Part shown: one piece after another, positions 56,201-64,000 of the stretch | Layout of the letters: each line of letters begins with the position of its first letter | Position numbering within the stretch: position 1 is the stretch's first letter | Assembly (NCBI RefSeq): GCF_963259705.1 | Contig: NC_081851.1 | Location: forward strand, 14,916,145-14,980,144 | Source: Myotis daubentonii | Lineage: Eukaryota > Chordata > Mammalia > Chiroptera > Vespertilionidae | Reading direction: 5' to 3' | Length of the DNA stretch: 64,000 bases | Program-made: the position numbers and the translations under genes | The notes under the pieces: generated by a model | What the model saw: only the letters and a program-made list of their open reading frames with translations | Told to the model about the DNA's origin: nothing | Databases searched by the model: none

Positions 56201-57035
56201 GGGTCTTCATTGAATCTGACCAGTGTCCTTAGAAGAGGAGGGGAGGACACGTGGCAGTGTAGAGGGGAGTCCATGTGACACACAGAGAGAAGACAGCCAT
56301 CTACAAGCTGAGGAGCGACCCCCTCAGGAGATACCAGCCCCGCTGACAGCACCATCTCTCACTTCTAGCCTCCGGAATGGTGAGGAAATGAATGTCTGCT
56401 GTTAACACCACCCAGTGTGGCCCTATGTTATGGCAGCGCAAGCAAGCAACCTAACACAGTCCTTTCCGACACACATCAGTGTTCCGGGCAGCACTGCTGA
56501 CATGGCAGCTGAACTGCATTAGGCCCATGCCCATCAGCACTGAAAGGCCGCATCGCTGAGCAAACGACCTCCCTGACTGGACCAGGTCTGCAAGAACAGT
56601 GGAGCTGAGTGCTCCAGAGGATACGTGGCAAGTGTAGTTTAAGCAACACAAACAGGGAAATGCCCAAGTGCTCATGGTCCACTGTGAAGTCACAGGACAT
56701 TTCTCTCTCTGATATTGCTACAAATATGTGAGGAGCGTCTCTCTACCGTCCCATGTAGCTGGAGGGGGGCGTGGGGGTCCGAATTTCTTTGTCTTGGGGC
56801 TGTGGGACACTAGGGAGAGTCCTGGGAGGGTGCCCGGGGAGTCCCCAGATATGAGTGTGGGTTCTGGGCACTGCCAGGTTGTGTTGAGGTTGTGGGTGTA
56901 GAGACCCTCGAGGCCAGCTCTCACCTCAGACAGGCACTGGTCTGTGTCGTCAGCCTGGTGCACCTGCACCCTGACCCCGTGGGTGGTGTAGTCGGGTCCA
57001 TGGGCCAGCACCTCAATGATGTCCTCCTTGGAGCT
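53047..57035 (-). CDS. RalGDS/RGL-like gene encoding a RasGEF N-terminal (REM) domain only, unit 1
   Basis: Five minus-strand exons join without a break: 57035-56925, 55077-54899, 54351-54244, 53587-53397 and 53246-53047, all GT-AG, with junction phases 0, 2, 2 and 1 that agree on both sides. They give 262 residues ending at TAA (53049-53047). Exon 2 aligns to the RasGEF_N start of RalGDS (LQEGTSEKVAMAMVPAFPGG compared with the family pattern VKAGTLEKLVEHLVPAF), exon 3 ends TPQDQVIK, and exon 4 carries FAAMVGTWLDHV (family ILGTWLDQY). In RalGDS this REM module supports the catalytic CDC25 domain that loads RalA/RalB with GTP. No CDC25 sequence is visible here, and the frame ends in a Pro/Gly-rich tail. 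The start codon is not found with certainty: either an upstream exon, or an in-frame ATG at 57131 if exon 1 is read unspliced. A regulatory fragment or a dead remnant are both possible. Confidence 0.72.
53397..53587 (-). CDS. RalGDS-like exon 4 (second half of REM domain)
   Basis: 191 nt from acceptor CTCCCCAG to donor GTGAGG, 63 full codons. FAAMVGTWLDHVQGLGQPLP matches the ILGTWLDQYSEDFCQPP region of RalGDS, and VPVNSPASHLVGQAQNL the helix before the linker. Compared with unit 2 there are five amino-acid changes and two silent ones (by eye). Confidence 0.75.
54244..54351 (-). CDS. RalGDS-like exon 3
   Basis: 108 nt, acceptor 'gtccatcattcgcag', donor GTGAGT. The frame SCPPSIRADAIRVIFLSGGT then ARADTPQDQVIK; its end matches the GGPQDQLKNA segment before the GTWLD motif in RalGDS. 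Open in unit 2 as well (63776-63883). Confidence 0.68.
54766..54885 (-). repeat. MIR-like fragment
   Basis: Antisense MIR wording in the intron: 'cagcccacttttcagaggag', 'tgagactcgggaagatg', 'cctcacagctagcagtgggc'. Confidence 0.5.
54899..55077 (-). CDS. RalGDS-like exon 2 (start of REM domain)
   Basis: 179 nt, acceptor 'ccttctcccacccag', donor GTGAGC. CAAERTGSLHESCRMQALQE then GTSEKVAMAMVPAFPGGIVP and ACSRAQRFLDELLT align to the RasGEF_N start of RalGDS (KAGTLEKLVEHLVPAF, then the QVLDLLFKR helix). The family residues GT.EK...VPAF are kept, but the usual FLSTYR strand is replaced by VSTLACSRA. Its unit-2 copy lies beyond the window end. Confidence 0.75.
55295..55313. repeat. C-run / GC-rich spot
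   Basis: Run of about 14 C bases followed by CGCCGCC. A likely assembly or polymorphism hotspot within the upstream intron. Confidence 0.8.
55400..55490 (-). repeat. MIR-like fragment
   Basis: 'ttatagagatgagaacacag' and 'gctcaagggcatgcaggtca' resemble antisense MIR core. Confidence 0.45.
56085..56455 (+). mobile_element. MLT1-type (MaLR) LTR
   Basis: 'ggtctgaattgtgtacccct', 'gaccagtgtccttagaagag', 'acacacagagagaagacagc', 'cacttctagcctccggaatg' and 'gttatggcagcgcaagcaag' follow the order of the mammalian MLT1 LTR end to end. Diverged, with no internal sequence. Confidence 0.75.
56925..57035 (-). CDS. RalGDS-like exon 1 (first recognised)
   Basis: 111 nt, 37 codons, phase 0 on both sides, acceptor 'gactctgtctttgcag', donor GTGAGA. 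SSKEDIIEVLAHGPDYTTHG then VRVQVHQADDTDQ aligns loosely to the STQEIGEELINGVIYSISLR and KVQLHHGAN region just before the REM domain of RalGDS. A damaged duplicate of the same size lies at 57741-57851. The frame stays open upstream to an ATG at 57131, an alternative start. Confidence 0.65.
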
Positions 57036-57740
57036 CTGCAAAGACAGAGTGGGTACTGAGCCAGGAGGCATCAGGAACCTTCCACCCAATCTGTGGTCCT
57101 GTGTCATGGCAGACCTAGTCTGTGAGGACACAGGGATGATGTTCCTGGCAGCCCTGCTGAGCTAGCAACAATTGATTTGTGTCAAGGTGGAGCCACAGTG
57201 AAAGCCTGAATCACTGAGGAAAACTCTGTCCTTGTTGGGATGATATGGAGTTGGGTCAGGCCACAGCTCCTGAGCTGGCAGTGCTGCAATGGTTTGTTGT
57301 CCTCTGTGAGGTGATAGGTTGCAGAGAAAAGTATTGAAGACCTTAATCCCTTCCTATGCCCCTAACCCTACACCCCCCGCTTCCCCCCTCTTTTTTTTCT
57401 TTTTTAAATACACAGCACTATCAAGTGGAATGATGTGGAAGGCTTGGAGAAGGCCTACAAGGACAGTCGGGCTGGGGCTGGTCCACAGGATACTTGGGGC
57501 AGGGAGTTCATCAGTTGAAAGGAGCATGAGGCAAAGAGAGCAACAGATGCTTTCTCTCTGATCCCAAGAAGCACAGGAAGAAAGACTGCTTTTCTCCCCT
57601 ACCAGGGAGCTGGTCGGGAGGACTGAAGGTGCAGATCACTTTGAGAGTGGGCTTGTGAGAACTTTGAGAACCCAGATTTGAGTCTGACTTCTGGTCCCAC
57701 CCCAGTCACCTCAGGGTCCTGGGTGTGGGCCAGCTCTCAC

Positions 57741-57851
57741 CTCAGTTTGGCACTGGACGGTTCTCCTGTCCTGACGCAAATGCCCTTTGTACCCGTTGAG
57801 GGCCTAAGTGAACCTGTCAGCCAGCTCCTCAACGCTGCCCTTGTTGGAGCT
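57741..57851 (-). pseudogene. Duplicated RalGDS-like exon with stop
   Basis: 111 nt with the same splice sites and the same flanking donor context (GAG|GTGAGAGCTGG) as the exon at 56925-57035. Its frame SSNKGSVEELADRFT is followed by TAG and then ALNGYKGHLRQDRRTVQCQT. Same length and edges with diverged content indicate an internal exon duplication followed by decay. It recurs at 1-97. Confidence 0.68.
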
Positions 57852-58200
57852 CTGCATAGACACAGCCTGCTACTGGGCCAGGAGGCATCAGGGGCCCCGG
57901 GCATTACCAGTGGGGAAGATGCCCACCACCCATTCTGCTCCCCAGATCAGGCAGAGAGGGGCATCTGCAAAGACCTCTAGGCAGGGAGTGAAGTTGATGA
58001 CCCCTTGAGCACCCCTGCGATTTAACAAGTGGGTAGCAGAGCTCCGACCCCAGCACTCAGCTTCCCTTCCTGTGAGCCATGACCTGGGCAGTGAACGTGA
58101 CACACCCTCCAACACCCTCCAGACTTCTGACACTTACCAACCTGCTCCTGAGCCCAGTATGAGCATCCCTCATTCCCCGCTTCCTTCCCCTCACCATCCC

Positions 58201-58246
<46 letters not shown>

Positions 58247-58505
58247 GGGATGAGGGGTAAGAGGTGTGGGGCTCCCCAGGTGTGACCCCCTAATTGACGC
58301 CCAAGTGTGAGCTGTGTGTACCTCGTGCCAGAGGGCAAGGGCTATCGGTGGCGGTGCTTGCGCCTATTTCCCCAGCAACAGAAACATCTCTTGCCCTGGG
58401 CTTTCTTCTGCCCAGAGCGTCGGAAGAACGGGAAGCAACAGAGAGACATCCTGGTGTCCTGACCTTCTCCTCTCAAGTGAGCTGGAAAGGCAGTTGTCTC
58501 TAGAA
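57755..58505. repeat. Low-copy repeat, copy of 1-785
   Basis: Same order of blocks as the window start, including the CA run (about 58204-58244). It continues past 58505 into unit-1 sequence with no MITE, so this copy shows the unbroken arrangement. Confidence 0.9.
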
Positions 58506-59267
58506 TGTGGGTACCTGGTTACCACGGTTCCCATTTCTGTTGGGGATCTGCCCCAGTGAAGTGAGGTCACCCCTTCAAGGTTCCATGACCTGTGCCCCTT
58601 CCTCCAATCAGGGCCACCCAAAGGCCCCTCTGGGCTGCTGACCTCTCACCTTCCTGGCCCATGTTATCTCCATACCTGTCTACAAGCATCCAACACAGCC
58701 CTCCCCCCACGCTCCCTGGGAAGAAGGAGGCCCCCGGTTTTGGGGGACAAAGCCGAGTTCACACCTCCTTTTTCTTAGGTGTTCTGTGCCCTGGGGGAAG
58801 CCTCTGTGCCTCTCTGGGCCTCCCCAGGCTCACAAGCTGCCCAGTGAGGATGATGCTAGGCACCATTTCCCTAGGAATTCATCAGGTGCAGATGGGACAA
58901 GGCCCCTAACAGCTGTGGGCTGGTGTCCCATGAATCTGGTACACAAACCTAGAGGCGGAAGATGACAAGAACGAGTGGCACACAGCATGCAACACTAGAC
59001 AAAAGAGCCCTGGGCCCAGCCTGTGATCTCAGGGAAGTCACTGCTCATGTGGGCCTCATTTTCAAGTCTGTACCTTTAAGGGTTTGACATGACAGGAAAT
59101 TCAGATAGGGTCACGCACTGGCCTAAAACCTCACTGTGGTCTCTTGTTATAAACTTAGCCTCAGACAAGTGCCTCATGTGGGTCCAAGCCTTAGGGGCCT
59201 TCACAGTGGCTTCCAGTGAGTCCAGCCTCCTGGTGGGAACATCCTTGTGTGTCTGCTGAGGGCTCAG
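58506..59267. other. Unit-1 end, no gene seen
   Basis: Mixed sequence including an old L2-like stretch near 59080-59280. No exon recognised. It joins directly to the start of unit 2. Confidence 0.4.
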
Positions 59268-60159
59268 GAACTGGCTTCTGAACAACATAGAGGACAGCCC
59301 AGCTGATGGGGTGTCAGGTCCTGTCACTTGTCTGGTACTCTAGTTCTTGAGGTCCCTTCCTTCCTCTCAGCCTCTCTCTCCCTTTCTCTGTCTGTGCCAC
59401 TGACCTGTTACTCTGTCTGGAAGCTGAGTCCACACCCTTTTCCTTACCGCTTTAGCAAATCTTGGTTTTGGTATGTTCTTCACTTTGTTCTGAGAGTGTC
59501 TTGGTCTGAGAAAAGATACGGCATATCGTGCTACTTTATTGTAACTTCTAGACATAAGCTGTCAAGTCCCATGAGTGGGATCGCTTTCCACCTTGACATT
59601 CCTGATACGACGATTCTAGTGTGAAGCCATCAAGGTGAGCAGCAAGAGTACTAAGCCACATTGACTTCAGGGCCTCCTGATCCCATGTGTTCTCTGTGAC
59701 CTGTCAAACTCTAGTATTGCCAGGTCCCTCAGCATTCCCTGCCGGCAGCCCGAAGGATCTTTTGAAAATGTCAATATGATCATGTCTCTTCTGAAAACTG
59801 ACAGTGCTCTCGTATGGCCTTTAGAAATGAGTCCCAAATCCTTAGCGTGTCCGTCCAGGCCCTCCATGGACTGACCTTAGCTTCTTTTGCAGTCTTGTCT
59901 CTCCCTCACCCCTTTTCTGTGGTCACACTTTGAGATCCTCATTGGCATCACACTCTGCCAGCCCAGCTTAGAGCTGTGCCATGCCCTGTATCCCGACGTC
60001 TCCCTCTGGAGTCCGTGGAAGGCTGGCGTTCTTTCCGGCATCTCCCATCTTTCCCCTGTCCTGCTCTCTGCTCCCATCGATTTTTCTTTTTGTTTTCATG
60101 TTTGTTGTTGTTGTTTTTTTTGCAATAACATGAAATGCTACACCCTTGTCCACCCTCAG

Positions 60160-60267
60160 GAGTTTTAAGGATCTCATTCAGTGTGGAAGCTGAGAATTAT
60201 AAGCAGCAGAATAGTGATGAAGCTAAGAGTAGGGACTTGTCTTTCTCACAAAAGAACAAGTACACAG
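60160..60267 (+). other. Candidate exon of unknown gene, unit 2
   Basis: Copy of 50619-50726. Splice sites and the open frame are kept despite several base changes. Confidence 0.3.
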
Positions 60268-60719
60268 GTAGGTGGATCCAATATTGAATTCAGCTGCTCA
60301 GTGATGTCAGGGTAAGCTCCCAGCATCAACGAGGGGGAAAAAATCCTCTCCTCGCTATTGTGCTTTATATCAGGGAGGAACTTAGTGTCTCAGAAATCAA
60401 CTATGAGACTCTGGTGTGAACCCTTGGGCAGAACGGGCCGAATTGCAAGGGACATGGGGTAGTTTAGTGTCAAACTGCTCCTGAAGGAGGTGCCTCAGCC
60501 CAGGAGGAGGTGGTGAGGGGAAGGGTAGTGGGGACATGTGGGATGGTGAGCTTGCAGTTTCTACTGTGATCACTAAGGGCCCCGTACATTTCTTCTGTGT
60601 GGTCTTGTGGAGGAAAGGTGTCCCGAGATTCAGGGATGACTGTTTCACAAAGGTTGCCTAGTGTTTTGAAGTACCCTGTCTCATAGGGTCCATATTATCC
60701 ACATAGAACTGGTTAAACA

Positions 60720-60955
60720 TATATGTTTTTATTGATCTCAGAGAGAGGAAGGGAAAGGGAACAGAGAGAGCGGGGGGTGGGGGTGGGGGCAGTGAGGAGG
60801 CTGGGGAAGGGGAGAGAGAAACATCAATGATGAGAGAGCATCATTGGTCCCGTAGCCCCTAGGGCGCAACCCTGGTATGGGCCCTGACTGGGAATGAAAC
60901 AGGGATCTCTTGGTTCTGGGGTCCACGCTCAAGCACTGAGCCACGCCAGCCCGGC
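60720..60955 (-). mobile_element. Ves SINE (unit 2)
   Basis: Copy of the insertion at 51180-51414, with small differences. Confidence 0.88.
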
Positions 60956-61318
60956 AGCCGCATATGACTTTAAAATGAAACTTTTTTTAATTCTAATTTA
61001 GTCAAACTTAAAATTCACTGAGACATTTAGGTTCCTCTTGTTGGGTACCTGAGGAGTGTTGGCTTGGTGTATTGACCAGCTAGCTGATTTGCTTTGAAAG
61101 CAAATATGAAATGAAAGAAAGGAAATGTGTCTCCCCTCAGAGCAAGAGTGCTGCTCACATGAGAACGATGAGCTTTGGATGATTGGGCCACAGCACTGAA
61201 TGGATCCCTCTTGCACAGTGTGCCTCCTTTTGAAATACTCACCAGTGGCATTCCTTTGTCCTTTCTGCTTAGAATTTTCTGACATGGTGGTTTTCGTTTC
61301 AATTATAGATTGTTCCAG

Positions 61319-61430
61319 TGGTGGTATCAATGAACTATGGCCCCTCCGGTAGAACCAGGGCTGCGTACCTTGTTTCAGTACCGTCCTGTTCCAGTGGAAC
61401 CATTGCCTCTCCCTAAGCTGAGTTTGACTG
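61319..61430 (+). pseudogene. ANAPC1: ANAPC1-like exon with stop, unit 2
   Basis: Copy of 51779-51890. It keeps the TGA in place of the Arg codon and the GTGAGT donor, and the neighbouring Cys codon has become Tyr. Confidence 0.8.
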
Positions 61431-61708
61431 GTGAGTTAAATTCTGGGCTCATGGAGGAAGGGAAATGATTCAGGAAGTGTTTAGTGGAGGGAGTTGTTTT
61501 GAGTTACTCCTGTTGCAACCAAGCAATGCTCTTGCTATCCCTAGTGATTTTAAGTATGGTTGAGAGGTAGTCTACTGGCTGTTTCTGGCCAAATGGCAAA
61601 TCCAGCTAAACGGCGAGGGAAGTAGAATGCCCCCCATTAGGTAATTTTTCCTTTCATGGGACCATTTCAAGAGACAAATTGGCTCTTGGGAAAGTTTAGA
61701 AAGATATG

Positions 61709-61936
61709 ATTGAGTCTGGCCAGTGTTGCACGGTGGTTGAGCGTCCGCCTGTGAAGCAGGCAGGAGTGCACAGTTGGTTTGATTCCGGGTCAGGGCACAG
61801 GCCCGGGATGCAGACTGGATCACCAATAGGGGTCATGAAAGAGGAAACCGATCAATGCTTCTCTCTCATGGTTTACGTTTCTGTCTCGCCCTTTCTCCCT
61901 CCCTGAAATCAATCAAAGTGTATTTTTTAAAATATA
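61709..61936 (+). mobile_element. Ves SINE (unit 2)
   Basis: Copy of 52170-52397. Confidence 0.9.
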
Positions 61937-61944
61937 TACTGAGT

Positions 61945-62150
61945 CTAGCCCAGCTGATGGGGCTCATTGGATGGGCATCTCCCCTTGCACTGAAAGGTTT
62001 CCGGATCAGTTCCCAGGGAGGGCACGTGGCAGGGTTTTGCGGTCAATTCCTTGGCGGGAGTGGGTAGGAGGCGGCTGGTGCACCTCTCATCTATGTTCTC
62101 TGCCTCTCCCTTCCTCTCTCCACTGTCTATCTATATATTGGAGGTATGAT
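61945..62150 (+). mobile_element. Ves SINE (unit 2, second)
   Basis: Copy of 52403-52610, with a few more differences than the surrounding sequence. Confidence 0.85.
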
Positions 62151-62578
62151 CCTTGTGTCAACCAGAACCTATACATAAAGCAAAATGAGAAGAAACTGTC
62201 ACTTCTAGTAGTTTCACTTCTGACAGTTCACTAGTGTGAACATTTTGGTGTATATATTTCCAGATTTTATTTCCCCATTTTATCAGTGTATACGTAGATA
62301 TCAGAAGAAATTAAATGTTTCAAAACTTATTTTAAAACTGTATTATACAGTGAGCACCTTCCATGTCAGCATATATGTGTACATGTGTGTGTGTGTGTAT
62401 GGAATTATGTATATGTACATGAGAAGACATAGTCTACATGTGTTTTTAATAAACATCCTTATTTAATCAAAAGGAGTATTTAACTTAATGGGACATAGTC
62501 TACATAAATAGGTGGGTACTTTTAGAAATTATCCTTATTTACTATTATAAATGTACAGTTGGGATGTATTCCTCTGAA

Positions 62579-63883
62579 TTATTTAAGATAATCGCCTAGA
62601 ACTCTTCTGACAGCACGAGAGAAGGCTTCCAGCGCAGCCAGTAGCTGGCTCCATAATGGCTTCAGGTACTGCCTCGGGCCAGGCCTGGCCAGGGCAGGGC
62701 CTCTTGTTGGACCAGGCTCTGGCCCCTGAGCAGACCCTTCCTCTGCCTCCGGAGAACTCTGGAGCTCTGAGCGTGGACCTGGAGCAGGAGAAAGAGACAG
62801 ATTGACTCACACTCCTGGCTTTCCTGTGACTTATTGCAGACAGGAAAGATGCCACCGCCTTTAAGGGAACTCCAGCCCATGAGCCTGCCCTCCCCCGATG
62901 ATCTGCCCAGATGATCATTCCGCCTCACCTTGTTGAGTTGCCTCTGTGGGCTCAAGGTACTGCAGCGCCAACCATAGATTTTGGGCGTGGCCCACCAGGT
63001 GTGAGGCGGGGGAGTTGACGGGCACCAAGGCCTGCTCTACCTGGAAGCAGGCAAAAGGAAGGGGCTGCCCCAAACCCTGGACGTGGTCCAGCCAGGTCCA
63101 CACCATCGCAGCAAAGGCCCTGGGGAGAGGCAGGTGGGCAGCAGAGTCTGAGACCTGGTCTTTCCTTCCACTCTGCCCTCCCATGGCACACTTGTTTAAA
63201 TCTGAGCCTCTGTGCAGGCCCCCCTTGCCCACCCAGGGGACAGCCCCATGCCACCCCCGGCCCCTGTGTGGCTGTCCTGGTTGTAGCAGTTGTGGGATCC
63301 AGCAGGTTCAACACAGAGTCTGTGTCAGACTCTTCTTCCCACTGGCAGCTCTCCTGAAGGTCCAGTGCACTGCCCACCCCCACCCTCCAGGCCCTGGGCA
63401 TCTGGGCTGAGGACTGAGACAGACTTGTGAGCAGCCTGCTCACCACAGTCCTGTTCTCAGCCTGGCCACCGTGGTCAGGGGAGATGGATATGGAGGGGGC
63501 AGGCAGAGCGGGGTGGGTCTGTGGGGGGTGGGAGGGGACTGTGAGGGACAACTCAGAACAGCGTCCCCTCTGGGTCTACAAGGCCCGGGACCCCACCCAC
63601 TGTCATCTTTGACTCCTATCCTCCTGATATAGAAGACTCCAGAGCCCAGGCCTTTCTTGGGAATCAGATGATGTATAAGATTAGGGTTCTGCCAGGCACT
63701 CTCCACCCCCCACCCACCACAGTCCCCACAACGCTGGCTCTGGGGGCCCTACTTCTGAACCCGGAGACCACTCACTTTATGACTTGGTCCTGCGGTGTGT
63801 CAGCCCGGGCATTGTAAGCAGGTGTGCCTCCAGATGGAAAAATCACTCTGATCGCATCAGCCCTGATGGATGGTGGACACGAC
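62579..63883 (-). CDS. RalGDS/RGL-like gene, unit 2 (exons 3-5, rest off the window)
   Basis: Exons at 63883-63776, 63119-62929 and 62778-62579 copy exons 3-5 of unit 1, with the same splice sites, phases and stop codon. No frameshift or new stop has arisen. The visible amino-acid changes include Gly to Trp in the family motif (VWTWLDH), Gln to His, His to Tyr, Arg to Leu and Lys to Glu in exon 4, Leu to Pro in exon 3 and Phe to Ser in exon 5. Nearly all differences counted in exon 4 change the protein, which fits either relaxed constraint or diversification. Exons 1-2 would lie beyond base 64000. Confidence 0.68.
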
Positions 63884-64000
63884 CTGCGAATGATGGACAG
63901 CGTGACTGCTGGACCCATTGCCCAGAAGTGAGGCCCAGGGATTGTGTCTGTTTCATTCCTTGAGTCAGGCTAAGTGTCTCCAAAAGTGCGTGCACATTGT

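Larger units (their letters stand above)
49728..59267. repeat. Tandem segmental duplication, unit 1 (~9.54 kb)
   Basis: From about 49728 to 54466 the sequence is repeated at 59268-63998 in direct orientation, with a few differences per hundred bases and only about 8 bases of net length change. The repeat carries the same SINEs, ANAPC1 exon and RalGDS-like exons at the same relative positions. The spacing between copies gives the unit length. Confidence 0.92.
59268..64000. repeat. Tandem segmental duplication, unit 2 (cut by window end)
   Basis: Direct copy of 49728-54466, shown by shared order and near-identity of all SINEs, exons and simple repeats. The GT run near 62383 is shorter than its partner at 52846-52866. 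The duplicate continues beyond the window. Confidence 0.92.

Overview
The window is nuclear DNA of a mammal, almost certainly a vespertilionid bat. The evidence is the combination of many tRNA-derived Ves SINEs, HeliBat-type Helitrons (TC 5' ends, a GTGCAC...GTGCAC hairpin, CTAG 3' ends), a SPIN hAT MITE, L1 lineages with bat-style 3' ends and an ORF1-only HAL1 element. There are no bacterial-type operons. Most long open frames are repeat artefacts. Real protein-coding homology is confined to short exons with GT-AG splice sites. All family names come from reading the sequence; no database search was run.

Layout. 1-785 is the edge of a low-copy repeat that recurs at 57755-58505, and it ends exactly at a hAT-like MITE (786-996). 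997-7480 is mostly unassigned sequence with a minus-strand Helitron (2880-3860), MIRs, a Ves SINE and L1 debris. 7480 to about 14000 is an old, nearly full-length L1 on the minus strand, carrying a nested Ves SINE, microsatellites and an unusual U6-snRNA/VNTR composite retroposon (about 11542-12028). 14940-19740 is a 3.4-kb, 36-bp minisatellite inside a large inverted repeat. 19.7-27.2 kb holds old repeats, a possible orphan exon, a 13-bp minisatellite and LTR-like sequence. 27441-28571 is two Helitrons fused head to tail, the first with a promoter-like segment. It is followed by two stacked L1 3' fragments (28575-31310), a short Helitron (31645-31960) and a second hAT-like MITE (33127-33355). 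35.85-37.3 kb has a GC-rich CpG-dense segment and a solo LTR.

Genes. From 39.3 to 51.9 kb, plus-strand exons match ANAPC1 (APC1 subunit of the anaphase-promoting complex). The first two coding exons are open and correctly spliced, but later ones are frameshifted, stopped or missing, so this looks like a partial, decaying duplicate. From 49.73 kb a tandem segmental duplication of about 9.54 kb starts (unit 2 from about 59.27 kb to the window end). On its minus strand each unit carries exons of a RalGDS/RGL-family gene that encode a RasGEF N-terminal (REM) domain. In unit 1, five exons join in phase to an in-frame stop with no catalytic CDC25 domain visible. The same exons stay open in unit 2 as far as the window reaches. 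A duplicated, stop-containing version of its first recognised exon lies at 57741-57851 and again at 1-97.

The most interesting items are this short, tandemly copied REM-only RalGDS-like gene, the U6-VNTR composite retroposon, the inverted-repeat-flanked minisatellite and the fused Helitron pair.
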